DNA of 64,000 nt from DASZHJ01 sp035517495 (GTDB lineage: Bacteria > Pseudomonadota > Alphaproteobacteria > ATCC43930 > CGMCC-115725). Shown here piece by piece: positions 15,080 through 23,214 of this stretch. How positions within the stretch are numbered: position 1 is the first letter of the stretch; every line of letters begins with the position of its first letter. The position numbers were made by a program, and so were the translations under genes. Location of the stretch: assembly GCA_035517495.1 (NCBI GenBank), contig DATIYT010000144.1, forward strand, positions 1 through 64,000. The letters are read 5' to 3'. The notes below the pieces were generated by a model, which saw only the letters and a program-made list of their open reading frames with translations, did not search any database and had not been told where the DNA came from.

Positions 15080-16891
15080 TTACGAAAGGCGGGTGAAGCC
15101 GTCGGCACTCCATTCTTCGCTGCCGACACCGTGATGAACGAAAAACAGCCCCGCCGGATCGAATTTCCTCTTGACCACCAGCAACCGCGGATAGTTTGAG
15201 CCCCAGAAGGCGTGTTGCCAGTCGCGGTCAAAATAGTCGCTTTCGGACACGTACGAGCCGGCATTCGGTACGGCTCGTCGTAGCGCATCGCCGGCTTTCC
15301 CAATGTCTGCGGCGTTGCGCCGCGCCGCCACGAGATCGCGCGGCCCGTGCAAAAGGTCTGCATAGGCCGGCGCATCCCCACCGGCGATGATCGCCAAAGC
15401 AAATGCGGTGAGCACGGCCGGATTCATCGCCGTGTCTCTCGCAGCCGCCACGTCGCCGGCATTGGTTCCGGCGAGTCCTTTGTTGAAATGCAATCCTACG
15501 CCCCAATGCCGGGTTGCAGCAAAAAGGGATGCGACCAGACGCTTGCGTCGATCCCCCTCGAGCAACGCTGCGGGCAACCACAGGGATCGGTAGCCGTGGA
15601 TGAACACGCCGAGCTCGGTGTCCTGCTCGGCAAACCACATATTGTCCTCGGGTGCGCCCTGACGCTGGTCGAACGACCCGCGATCGGGTTTGTTCTTTTT
15701 CACATAGTCGGCGCTCCAATAATCTCGGGCCGGATACGCATCGGCCGCGAACGGCGCCGCGACCGCGAAATCCCTCGGGGATGCGGCGATCCAATCGATG
15801 AACGGCCGCCAGGCGGCTTCAGCCTGTTGCTGATCGAGCCCTTGAAACGCCATTGCGATTTCGAGCGTATTGTCCCTGCCGAACGCGACGCTCTCGCCCC
15901 AGTGCGGGTTCAGCAGAACGTCCCTGTAGAAGCTAAGAAATCGATCGATCAGGCGGCGGAATGCCATGTCGGAGGCAGCGCCGATTTTCATGGTCACTCT
16001 GCCGAGAACGCTTGGAAGCTCGCGCGTTCTGAGCGTGAGCTTGGTGACAACGCCAAGACTCCCGCCGCCGCCGCCTTTGATGCCCCAAAAAAGATCGGGA
16101 TTCGTGCACGCGTTGGCGATTCGCACGGTGCCGTCCGCCGTGACGATTTCTGCTTCGAGCAATCCGCCGGCCGCGGTTCCGAAATTTTTCGAGAAGCTGC
16201 CGAAGCCTCCGCTCTGAATCAGGCCTGCGACACCAACCGTCGCGCAGCCGCCGCCCTGAACATAGCGGCCGGCCTTCGTCGTCACGGCGTCGTATACGTG
16301 CATCCATATGGCGCCGGCTTCGATAGTGACCGCGGGTTGGGGCGCCTGCGTGCCGGCGCAGCCCTCGGCGACGAACGCGTCGTGGAGCGAAATGCCGGTC
16401 ATCGCCCGCGTCCAGATCAGCAATGAATCGGCTGCGTCCGAAGTTCCCTGATAGCTGTGGCCGCCGCCCTTGACGACGAGCCGCAGTTTGCGGTCGCGCG
16501 CGAAATTGACCGCGGCGACAATGTCGGCGGTGCTCGTCGCCGCGACGGCGTAAACGCTCGGCGCCGACATCCAGGCGTCCAGCCAGCCGACGGTTTGCGT
16601 TCCCGCGGGTTGATCGCCCACAAAGTAGGGGTTCTTGAGTTCCCCGAGCCTCGCTCGGCAGGGAGCGCTATCGGCGCGGTCCGTGCACGCTCCAAGGAGC
16701 GGCTCGACTTTGATCAATCGGCCGCCGACATCCTGCCTGAGCTTTTCCCAGGCCTCTCCGCTTGGCCAAGCGGGATCCGAAGGACGAACGCGACGAAAGC
16801 CGCCGGGAGTGGCAGGTGCAGCCCAAGCCGCACGGACGACCCACATGATCGCCGTCGCCGCGACATTTGCGAGCAACCTTCGTCGATCCAT
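15080..16891 (-). CDS. Exported FAD-binding oxidoreductase (berberine bridge-type)
   Basis: A 603-residue flavoprotein of the FAD_binding_4/BBE family. The N-terminus MDRRRLLANVAA followed by a hydrophobic stretch and WAAPA looks like a Tat signal peptide, so the enzyme is probably exported folded. The PP-loop region is LVVKGGGHSYQG, followed by AGAIWMHVYDA, GGCATVGVAGLIQSGGFG and LFWGIKGGGGGSLGVVT. The BBE domain is at the C-terminus (SDYFDRDWQHAFWGSNYPRL). These enzymes oxidise sugars or other alcohols; the substrate is unknown. The ATG at 16889-16891 is chosen because the RR motif follows at once. It is divergent from the VOC gene. Confidence 0.85.
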   Translation of the reverse strand: MDRRRLLANVAATAIMWVVRAAWAAPATPGGFRRVRPSDPAWPSGEAWEKLRQDVGGRLIKVEPLLGACTDRADSAPCRARLGELKNPYFVGDQPAGTQTVGWLDAWMSAPSVYAVAATSTADIVAAVNFARDRKLRLVVKGGGHSYQGTSDAADSLLIWTRAMTGISLHDAFVAEGCAGTQAPQPAVTIEAGAIWMHVYDAVTTKAGRYVQGGGCATVGVAGLIQSGGFGSFSKNFGTAAGGLLEAEIVTADGTVRIANACTNPDLFWGIKGGGGGSLGVVTKLTLRTRELPSVLGRVTMKIGAASDMAFRRLIDRFLSFYRDVLLNPHWGESVAFGRDNTLEIAMAFQGLDQQQAEAAWRPFIDWIAASPRDFAVAAPFAADAYPARDYWSADYVKKNKPDRGSFDQRQGAPEDNMWFAEQDTELGVFIHGYRSLWLPAALLEGDRRKRLVASLFAATRHWGVGLHFNKGLAGTNAGDVAAARDTAMNPAVLTAFALAIIAGGDAPAYADLLHGPRDLVAARRNAADIGKAGDALRRAVPNAGSYVSESDYFDRDWQHAFWGSNYPRLLVVKRKFDPAGLFFVHHGVGSEEWSADGFTRLS

Positions 16892-17044
16892 CTCGGGGCA
16901 ATCCTCTGGAGAGCTGACGCTGCCCATGTAGATAGAGCGGGGATTGCGGTGACAGAAGTCCCGCGCTTTTTTAGGCGCGCGCAAGTTTGACCACGAAAGA
17001 GCGAGGCACGGAGAAGGAAATCGCCGAGCCACACGCGCCTCGCT

Positions 17045-17067
17045 GGTGAGTGTTCCGGTCACTCACC
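17045..17067. promoter_or_regulatory. Inverted repeat in the divergent oxidoreductase/VOC intergenic region
   Basis: GGTGAGTG-TTCCGGT-CACTCACC is a perfect 8-bp inverted repeat with a 7-base centre, placed in the 240-base region between two divergent starts. A dimeric repressor site is the simplest reading, but no regulator gene is adjacent and there is no direct evidence. Confidence 0.3.
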
Positions 17068-17131
17068 GTGGACTCTCGCCGCGAATTTGTTTCTCATGTG
17101 AGTTCAATGCGTATGAACGAGAGGCACCGTC

Positions 17132-17512
17132 ATGCACCACTCCCGCTTCTGCGCCGTCCTGATCGACTGCAAGACCTCCGACGTTGACGAAGCAGCGCGC
17201 TTCTGGGCCGAGGCACTGGGTCGCGCCGTCGACCCCAATCATCCGAACAGCCGCGGCAATTACCGCATGCTGGAGACCCCGCCCGATGAGCCCATCGTGG
17301 AAATCCAGCGCGTGGAACATGAGAGCCGCGTTCACATCGACATCGAGACTGATGACATTCCCGCCGAAGTCTCGCGCCTCGAGAAGCTAGGCGCCTCGGT
17401 GGTCGATCGCGTGAAGCGCTGGGTGGTGATGCAGGCGCCCACCGGCCAACGCTTCTGCGTCGTGCGGGTACAGCGCCCCGGCTTCCCGAAGAACGCCAAT
17501 CGTTGGGATTGA
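17132..17512 (+). CDS. VOC family (glyoxalase-like) protein
   Basis: A 126-residue vicinal-oxygen-chelate fold protein with two beta-alpha-beta repeats: residues 6-60 (FCAVLIDCKTSDVDEAARFWAE) and 65-115 (VHIDIETDDIPAEVSRLEKLGA, ending in PTGQRFCVV). Acidic metal-ligand candidates are Glu56 and the later His66. The family includes glyoxalases, dioxygenases and resistance proteins; the function cannot be assigned. Confidence 0.78.
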   Translation: MHHSRFCAVLIDCKTSDVDEAARFWAEALGRAVDPNHPNSRGNYRMLETPPDEPIVEIQRVEHESRVHIDIETDDIPAEVSRLEKLGASVVDRVKRWVVMQAPTGQRFCVVRVQRPGFPKNANRWD

Positions 17513-17559
17513 GCCCGAGATTTCAGCGCCGGTGCATTCGATCGGATAAAGTGACCGTC

Positions 17560-17586
17560 ACCGAATTCGTGTCACTGAAATTCGGT
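17560..17586. repeat. Palindrome between convergent VOC and NUDIX genes
   Basis: ACCGAATT and AATTCGGT form a perfect 8-bp stem around an 11-base loop; nearby AGTGACCG (from 17550) and CGGTCACT (17583-17590) echo each other as inverted copies. There is no T-tract. It may act as a bidirectional transcription end or be a small extragenic palindrome. Confidence 0.35.
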
Positions 17587-18437
17587 CACTCGCCGCCCAT
17601 CCGCAGCCCCGCGATCAAGGCCAGGTACTCGCTATCCGCGGGCGTAAGCAGGCCGTGGCGGAGCGCAAAGTCGATGATGACAAGGTTGACGTTGAATTTA
17701 AAATCGTCGGTGTCGCGCACGCGCTCCAGCGCTTCGCGCGCAGCCATCGGAAAAAACTCCACGATCTCGCCGTCGTGGTTCACCGGCACGAAATCACGCG
17801 GTGTCTCGAGATCGAAGATGAACAGCACGTCGTCGCGCAGCCCGTGCCTCACCTCCATTTTGTAGGAAACCGCACTCGTGGCGCAGGCACGCTCAACCAT
17901 CGCGTGCGGGATCGAAGCCTCTTCCTCGGCCTCCTTCACCAGCGTCTCCCAATCGGAGAGCCCGCTGCCGATGCCGCCGGCGACGAGATTGTCCAGCTTG
18001 TCGGGCGCCACCAGCTTGTCCTTGGCGCGCCGTCCGATCCAGAGCCAAAGACGTCCCCCGTCTCGCCAATAGCCGTTCAGGTGCACGCCGTAGGCCCGGA
18101 CGCCGAAGAAGCTCACGGCGCCGCGGTCGACCCCGAAGAGCGGCGCATCCCCCCAGCGCTCGCTCACCGCGAACACCTCGTTGCGCCATTTGACCACGCG
18201 ATGTTCCTGCGCCAGCGCATCGATCGCCGCATCGAGCCCGGCGCTGATGCCTTGGGTGCCTCCGGTCGCAAGCAGAGTCACCCCGGTTTCTTCCACGCGG
18301 AAAAGGTGGGGAAAGCGCTTCAGCAGCTCCGCATTGTCGCGCCGTACCGTGCCGATGCGCGCAGTTCCCAGAGAGAGCGGCACGAAACGGCCGGGCTCGA
18401 ATGTGTTGCAGGCACGGATGTGGCGCATCAGGCTCAT
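17586..18437 (-). CDS. DUF4743 domain NUDIX hydrolase
   Basis: A 283-residue protein with an N-terminal DUF4743 region (about residues 5-110) and a C-terminal NUDIX domain. The NUDIX box is GGIGSGLSDWETLVKEAEEEA, close to the consensus but with Lys-Glu in place of Arg-Glu. Such proteins are related to the NUDIX part of yeast thiamine pyrophosphokinase fusions (Tnr3-like) and act on thiamine-diphosphate derivatives; this is family knowledge, not shown here. Its ATG overlaps the stop of the upstream ACT gene by 4 bases. Confidence 0.85.
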   Translation of the reverse strand: MSLMRHIRACNTFEPGRFVPLSLGTARIGTVRRDNAELLKRFPHLFRVEETGVTLLATGGTQGISAGLDAAIDALAQEHRVVKWRNEVFAVSERWGDAPLFGVDRGAVSFFGVRAYGVHLNGYWRDGGRLWLWIGRRAKDKLVAPDKLDNLVAGGIGSGLSDWETLVKEAEEEASIPHAMVERACATSAVSYKMEVRHGLRDDVLFIFDLETPRDFVPVNHDGEIVEFFPMAAREALERVRDTDDFKFNVNLVIIDFALRHGLLTPADSEYLALIAGLRMGGE

Positions 18438-18736
18438 GACGGCATCGAGGCCCTCTGCCGCTTCACCGACACCAGCACTACCTCGACGCCGACGATCTGA
18501 CGCATACAGGCCGCCACATAGTCCATGAGCTCACCCTCCATGCGGCGCATCTGAATGTCGATGGTCAAATCCTGCTCCGGACCGACGCGGCTCGTCCAGG
18601 AAGACGGCACCAAGCCGCGCTTGGCAAACAGCTCCAGCACGCGCGGCATGATGCCGGGGTTTGCGGCGGCGTGCACGGAAAAGCAGGCGGTGGATTCAGT
18701 CTCGGGGGGCGAAGCGGTCGCAGCGGGGCGCAGCAT
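18434..18736 (-). CDS. Small ACT-domain-like protein
   Basis: A 100-residue protein. After a short Pro/Ala/Thr-rich start, residues 18-90 (CFSVHAAANPGIMPRVLEL, then LTIDIQMRRM and VVLVSVKRQ) follow the beta-alpha-beta-beta-alpha-beta pattern of an ACT domain like that of acetolactate synthase small subunits. It may bind an amino acid. The ATG at 18734-18736 has AGGAG at the right spacing. It is translationally coupled to the NUDIX gene. There is no acetolactate synthase large subunit nearby. Confidence 0.6.
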   Translation of the reverse strand: MLRPAATASPPETESTACFSVHAAANPGIMPRVLELFAKRGLVPSSWTSRVGPEQDLTIDIQMRRMEGELMDYVAACMRQIVGVEVVLVSVKRQRASMPS

Positions 18737-18775
18737 GGCGGGACTCCTGGGCTCGGCGGGCACGAATGACGGCAG

Positions 18776-18798
18776 CCCGATCCTCGGGGAGGATCGGG
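18776..18798 (-). promoter_or_regulatory. Perfect stem-loop in the leader of the ACT-NUDIX operon
   Basis: CCCGATCCTC-GGG-GAGGATCGGG is a perfect 10-bp stem with a 3-base loop (read on the plus strand), 40 bases upstream of the ACT-like gene start. No T-tract follows on either strand, so it is not a classical terminator. It could be a leader hairpin or an operator. Confidence 0.4.
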
Positions 18799-18919
18799 AG
18801 CGTAATTCGCCCCGGAAGCCGCAGTTGAACGAGCCTTGCCATGCGGAAAACGCTATCGTGGAATGCCGCCGCTTGGCAAGCGTGGGTCGGCAGCCAATGT
18901 TTTGGGGGGAGGAGCCGTA

Positions 18920-19135
18920 ATGTCGAAGAGCCTGCTGACCGGTTTAGCGTTCGCGGCTTTCTGCCTGTTGGCGGGGTGTGTCGACGTTGGCGATGTTCCC
19001 AACAGCGGCGGCCAGTCCGCTTACCAGCGCGGGCTCGATCAGGACCTTACCGCCACTCATGAGTCCGGCGGCCCGCAAATACGCTACACAAGCCCGAGTT
19101 CGCGCGTGAATTGGCAGCGCTTGGACGACTATTAG
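18920..19135 (+). CDS. Small lipoprotein
   Basis: A 71-residue predicted lipoprotein with the signal MSKSLLTGLAFAAFCLLAGC, acceptor Cys20, and a short hydrophilic tail without a recognised domain (AYQRGLDQDL, then RYTSPSSRVNW). GGGGGGAGGAG precedes the ATG at 18920. The function is unknown. Confidence 0.65.
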   Translation: MSKSLLTGLAFAAFCLLAGCVDVGDVPNSGGQSAYQRGLDQDLTATHESGGPQIRYTSPSSRVNWQRLDDY

Positions 19136-19298
19136 GCGGCAATTGGCCGGCTCAGCCGCGATGAGGAAGCTGGTCCGTTGGAATCATTGATATTTTCGGC
19201 TATCGCTGTGATCGGATTGGCGTCCACCCCTGGAGCAGCCGAGCGGAAGCTGGTAGTAAGGGCAGGGGCTCAATTCTTAAGGTGGTGCGAGGCGATCC

Positions 19299-20456
19299 GT
19301 GGAAGGCGGTAACGCGCGAGAACAGAAGGGCCGCGGTCCGGCGCTCGTGCTGGTGCCCAACTATGGCATCCGTCATTCCGGGGTGACCTCGGTGATCCAG
19401 GCGACGCTGCCGCACTTGCGCGCGGCGGTTGGCGCCGACCTGATCGGGCTCGCGGCGGGACCGCTCCGCGCCGATCGCTCCGCGCTCGGTGTCCTGTTTC
19501 GGAGCTTCGGGCGACCCGAGGGCGCGCCCTATCGAGTTTGGCACGCGCGCCGCAACAGCGAATTGGCCGTGGGCATGTTCATGCGCTCCGTGCTGCGGCA
19601 GCCGCTCCGGATTGTCTTTCACGCGGCACGCCAGCGCCCGTTCTCGCCGCTGAGCCACTGGATGATCAAATACGCGGACGCCGTGATCGCGACCTCGCCC
19701 GAAGCGCAGTCATATCTGCGCCGGCCGAGTGCGCTGATACCGCATGGCGTCGATTGCGAGATTTATCGTCCGGCGGAGGATCGCGAGGCGCAATGGGCGA
19801 GCCTCGGCCTCGGCGGCCGGTATGGCATCGGGATTTTCGGCCGCGTCAGGCGGCAGAAGGGCACCGATGTCTTCGTCGAGGCGCTGCTGGAGCTGCTGCC
19901 ACGCCATCCCGACTTCACCGGTATCATAGTGGGGCTGACCAAGCCCGGCGAGGCCGCATTCGTGGCGAGGCTGAAGCGGCGGATCGAGCAGGCGGGCCTC
20001 GAGCGAAGGATTATTTTTCTCGGCGAGCGTCCGGCGGCGGAACTGCCGGGGCTGTTGGCGGCGGTCTCGATCTGTGTTTCGCCGCAACGATATGAGGGCT
20101 TCGGCCTGGTTCCATTGGAGGCGGCGGCGTGCGGCACACCGGTGGTGGCGACGCGGGTTGGCGCCGCGCCCTCGATCGTCCTGGACTGCAAAACCGGTTT
20201 GCTGCTGGAGCCCGATCGACTCGATACGCTGGTGGCGTCGATCGAGCGGTTGATGAGCGACGCGGCTCTCCGTGCGGCGATGGGAAATGCCGCGCGGCGG
20301 CGGGCGGTTGAGGAGTTCAGCGTCGAGCGCGAGGCAGAAGCCTATATCGCAGTCTACCGTTCGCTCTGGCGGAGCGGAACCGCGCAATCCCCGCACGCTG
20401 GGGCGGTACTGGATGCGGCGCCGCGCGCGATGCTCGCGCCGGAGCGCGACCGCTGA
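19299..20456 (+). CDS. Glycosyltransferase family 4 (lipopolysaccharide core type)
   Basis: A 385-residue GT-B glycosyltransferase. The second Rossmann domain is typical of GT1/GT4: IGIFGRVRRQKGTD, then SICVSPQRYEGFGLVPLEA with the EX7E motif and CGTPVVATRVGAA. The N-terminal domain has RHSGVTSVIQ, as in LPS core mannosyl or galactosyl transferases of rhizobia (LpcC-like). It would transfer a sugar from a nucleotide donor to lipid A core on the cytoplasmic face. The start is a GTG at 19299 with GAGG upstream. It is first of three genes. Confidence 0.82.
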   Translation: MEGGNAREQKGRGPALVLVPNYGIRHSGVTSVIQATLPHLRAAVGADLIGLAAGPLRADRSALGVLFRSFGRPEGAPYRVWHARRNSELAVGMFMRSVLRQPLRIVFHAARQRPFSPLSHWMIKYADAVIATSPEAQSYLRRPSALIPHGVDCEIYRPAEDREAQWASLGLGGRYGIGIFGRVRRQKGTDVFVEALLELLPRHPDFTGIIVGLTKPGEAAFVARLKRRIEQAGLERRIIFLGERPAAELPGLLAAVSICVSPQRYEGFGLVPLEAAACGTPVVATRVGAAPSIVLDCKTGLLLEPDRLDTLVASIERLMSDAALRAAMGNAARRRAVEEFSVEREAEAYIAVYRSLWRSGTAQSPHAGAVLDAAPRAMLAPERDR

Positions 20457-20460
20457 GTGG

Positions 20461-21291
20461 ATGGCCGTCGCTGAGCCGATCGCCGAGGTCCCCGCAGCGC
20501 CGACGAAGCTGCCGATTTCGGCCTATGTGATCTGCAAGAACGAGGAACGGGACATCGTGCAGTGTCTCGAAAGCCTCGCATCCTGCGCCCAGATCATCGT
20601 CGTCGATTCGGGCTCGACGGACGGCACTCTGGCCATAGTCGACGAGCTCGCCCGGTCGGGATTGCCGATCCGGCTGATCAAGCGGGATTGGCCCGGTTAC
20701 GCTGCGCAGAAACAATTCGCCATGGACCAGGCGAGCGAGCCTTGGTGCCTCGGCCTCGACGCCGATGAACGACTGGATGCGCGGCTGCAAAGGGAGCTCG
20801 CGCGGCTGATCAGCGTCGATCAGAGCATCGCGGCCTGGCGTTTGAGGCGGCGACCGGTCTCCGTCTTTGGCGTGGGCCCGGTATCCGCAGGTGTTTATCC
20901 GAAGCCGGTGCTGCGCCTCACGCGGCGCGGACGCGCGCGTTATGACCTCGATACGCTCGTGCACGAACACATTATCGTCGACGGCAAGGTGCGCGACTGT
21001 CGTCAGGGCGTGATCGAACACGAGAAGCGGCTTTCGTTCGAGGACCAGTTGCGCAAGGAGCTGATCTACGCACGGCTCAAGGCGACGCAACGGGTCAACG
21101 CGGGAAGGCCGCCAAGCCTGCTGCGGCTGATTCTCAATCCCGCCGCCTATTTTCTGCGGCTCTACCTCCTGCATCGCTGGTTCCTTTGTGGCCGCCTCGG
21201 TTTCATCCATGCGGCGACTGGCGCCGTTTATGCCTTTTGCACCGAGGCGATCCATTTCGAGCTGTGGCGCACGCGCGCCGGCCGCGAGTAA
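20461..21291 (+). CDS. Glycosyltransferase family 2 (WaaE/LgtF-like)
   Basis: A 276-residue GT-A enzyme. It begins PISAYVICKNEERDIVQCLESL, and has VDSGSTDGT for nucleotide binding and LGLDADERLD as the metal-binding DXD equivalent. The C-terminal part has a hydrophobic stretch (FLRLYLLHRWFLCGRLGF). WaaE/LgtF-type enzymes add glucose to the inner-core heptose of LPS; the acceptor here is not proven. The ATG at 20461 follows the GT4 stop by 4 bases and the stop overlaps the next start (TAATG). Confidence 0.82.
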   Translation: MAVAEPIAEVPAAPTKLPISAYVICKNEERDIVQCLESLASCAQIIVVDSGSTDGTLAIVDELARSGLPIRLIKRDWPGYAAQKQFAMDQASEPWCLGLDADERLDARLQRELARLISVDQSIAAWRLRRRPVSVFGVGPVSAGVYPKPVLRLTRRGRARYDLDTLVHEHIIVDGKVRDCRQGVIEHEKRLSFEDQLRKELIYARLKATQRVNAGRPPSLLRLILNPAAYFLRLYLLHRWFLCGRLGFIHAATGAVYAFCTEAIHFELWRTRAGRE

Positions 21292-22097
21292 TGCGCTTCT
21301 CCGGCAGCCTTCGAGTGCTCGCCTTTTTTGCGGCTTGGCTTGTGCCATGGCGGTCGGTCATTCGCGTGCGCGCAAAGCGCTCGCGCCTCGCATTCTTCGT
21401 GCACAGGCGCGACGCGGTCGGGCGCCATGTCGCCAAATATGGCGAGCACGAACCGGCGCTGACCCGATTCATCGCGACCCAACTGGAAGCGGCATCTGCG
21501 GGCATCGTCGTCGATGTCGGCGCCAATTTCGGGTGGCATGCGCTCCATGCCGCGCAGTTCCCGGCGGTCGGGAGCGTGATCGCGTTCGAGCCCGACCTTT
21601 TCAACGCCTTCCTGCTCGATCGCAACCTGGCCGCCAACGGGATCGAGAAGGTGATCGCAAACACGACCGCGGTCGGTGCCAAAAGCGGCATTGCTCCGCT
21701 CTATCGCTACAAGCCGTCGAACCTCGGGCGCCATTCGCTGATCGCGGATCGGGGCCTCGGCTCTCGTCTCGTACCGGTGATCGAATTGGACCGGGCGCTG
21801 GAGCTTCTCGGCTTCGGCGCGCGACCGGTGGCCTTGCTCAAAATCGACGTCGAAGGCTACGAGCCCGCGGTGATCGCGGGCGCGAGCGAGACCCTGACGC
21901 GCACCGCGTTGGTCGTGCTCGAGTTTTCGCCGGAACGCAGCCGCGCGGGCGAGCTTTCGACCGAGGGCATGATCCGCTCGCTCGTGGGTGCGGGCTTCAA
22001 GCCCCATGTGCTTGACGCGGGCGAACGGCCGGAACCGATCGATGCGGCGGCGCTGCGTTCGGTTGATCGGGTGATCGACCTGATATGGCTGCGATGA
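21291..22097 (+). CDS. FkbM family methyltransferase
   Basis: A 268-residue SAM-dependent methyltransferase. Motif I is VVDVGANFGWHAL (about residue 70), the acidic residue of motif II is in IAFEPDLFNAFLL, and LLKIDVEGYEPAVIAG is the FkbM hallmark. FkbM enzymes O-methylate sugars or polyketides. Coupled to the two glycosyltransferases, it probably methylates a surface glycan. It is the last gene of the block and is followed by the large hairpin at 22107-22185. Confidence 0.85.
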   Translation: MRFSGSLRVLAFFAAWLVPWRSVIRVRAKRSRLAFFVHRRDAVGRHVAKYGEHEPALTRFIATQLEAASAGIVVDVGANFGWHALHAAQFPAVGSVIAFEPDLFNAFLLDRNLAANGIEKVIANTTAVGAKSGIAPLYRYKPSNLGRHSLIADRGLGSRLVPVIELDRALELLGFGARPVALLKIDVEGYEPAVIAGASETLTRTALVVLEFSPERSRAGELSTEGMIRSLVGAGFKPHVLDAGERPEPIDAAALRSVDRVIDLIWLR

Positions 22098-22106
22098 CGG
22101 CTGTTG

Positions 22107-22185
22107 GCTGGTGTCCCGATTCCGAAGTTCGCATGACCAAACGGCCAAGCTCAGATGCGAACCTCGGAATCATCGGGATACCAGC
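22107..22185. repeat. Long imperfect inverted repeat downstream of the glycan operon
   Basis: The left arm 22107-22134 (GCTGGTGTCCCGA then TTCCGAAGTTCGCAT) pairs with the right arm 22155-22185; arms differ by two substitutions and a 3-base insertion, with about 20 bases between. It sits between convergent genes, so it can act as a two-way terminator, but its length also fits a small palindromic mobile element. The rest of the gap to 22272 holds no gene. Confidence 0.55.
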
Positions 22186-22272
22186 AGCTCATTGATTGCT
22201 AGTGCGGCCTTCGGATTTGAAGTTCCTCTCCGAGCGGCCGGCGGTGATCGGAGGAACATCAAATCCCCCACA

Positions 22273-22893
22273 CTAGGTGATCCGCAGGATATCGCGGCCG
22301 ACCGAGACCCTTCTGCCGGGGAAACGTGACTCGATGCGTCGCTTGAGCTCTTCGACAGTGGGCGCTCCGTTTCGGCCGTCGAGACCGCGTGCGTCGTCGA
22401 GCAGGATCACGTGGCCTCGGATCCCGTGGCCGAGGATCGCGTTCAACTCTGTCTCGAGGCGCGACGTGTCTCCCTTGACGTCGGCCCAGCCGTAATAGCC
22501 GGCGTCGAGCCAGAAGAGCGCGGGTTCCTCGAGCCGCGCCAATACCACCGGAATGAGCGCCGCGCTGTCGCCTTGCAGAATTTCCACGTGTTGCGAGGCC
22601 GCGAATTTGCGCCGTGCGCGCGCCGCGAGCGCGGGGTCGTATTCGATCGAATAGATCCGCCCGACGCGAGACTTCATCGCCTCGATCATCTCGCCGTAGT
22701 AGGTCCCGGTCTCGACGAAAATGCGAAGGCCATGCTGGCGCGCATAGTCTCGAACCGTCCGCTGCTTCAGCAAATGCGGCGACCGGACCGGCCTCCCGCG
22801 CAGCGTCCAATACCAATAGTCGGGATAGTGCCCGAGGCGCTTGAAGGTGCCGTAGAACGGCGTTCGCCGCAGGAATGAGCGCAAGTGAACCAC
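22273..22893 (-). CDS. Methyltransferase-like protein of the glycan region
   Basis: A 206-residue protein with a Rossmann-type core: IFVETGTYYGEMIEAM (motif I-like), IYSIEYDPALAARARR (motif II-like), VEILQGDSAALIP, and ALFWLDAGYYG followed by HVILLDDARG. The pattern resembles class I methyltransferases of cell-surface polysaccharide clusters. Substrate unknown. The start is a GTG at 22891-22893. It faces the GT4-GT2-FkbM block and is transcribed towards it. Confidence 0.65.
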   Translation of the reverse strand: MVHLRSFLRRTPFYGTFKRLGHYPDYWYWTLRGRPVRSPHLLKQRTVRDYARQHGLRIFVETGTYYGEMIEAMKSRVGRIYSIEYDPALAARARRKFAASQHVEILQGDSAALIPVVLARLEEPALFWLDAGYYGWADVKGDTSRLETELNAILGHGIRGHVILLDDARGLDGRNGAPTVEELKRRIESRFPGRRVSVGRDILRIT

Positions 22894-23214
22894 CGCCGAT
22901 TGCAGTCAGCCTGTCATAGAGCTTCCAGCGTGGAGGCGACACCAGGAAATTTGCGCCCCGTGGTGCGAGCCGACCCCTATCAAGCCGGCGAGGTCATCGT
23001 GCACTCGCAATAAGTGCTCCATGGGTGGCCTGCTGCCCAATTTTTTGTATCTTTCCTATCACACCTTGAAGGAATGCGTCCCAAGCCGCTCGCTGCTAGA
23101 GGTTTATGCTTGCCAAGTCGCTTTCCCTGCGGCACCTTCCGAGAGTAGCAATCAATAGATGTGTAGTGTCCACAAAAGACACTTACAGGAAGCTGCTACT
23201 TTTGGGGGATTCGT
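22894..23214. other. Intergenic region upstream of the porin
   Basis: This 321-base region separates the divergent methyltransferase-like gene and the porin gene and is noticeably AT-richer near its middle (CCCAATTTTTTGTATCTT). A 6-bp hairpin, AGTGTC-CACAAAA-GACACT, lies at 23165-23183, and GGGGGA just before 23215 is the porin ribosome site. It presumably holds the porin promoter, but I could not place its boxes convincingly. No coding potential is seen. Confidence 0.4.

Noticed and set aside
19170..19313. TTG-initiated frame of about 45 codons with a hydrophobic start, before the GT4 gene
   Set aside because: Weak start codon, no ribosome site, overlap with the GT4 start; no homology recognised.
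23165..23183. Short hairpin AGTGTC/GACACT upstream of the porin as an operator
   Set aside because: Only 6 bp, expected by chance in a 321-base gap; noted in the gap entry but not called as a site.
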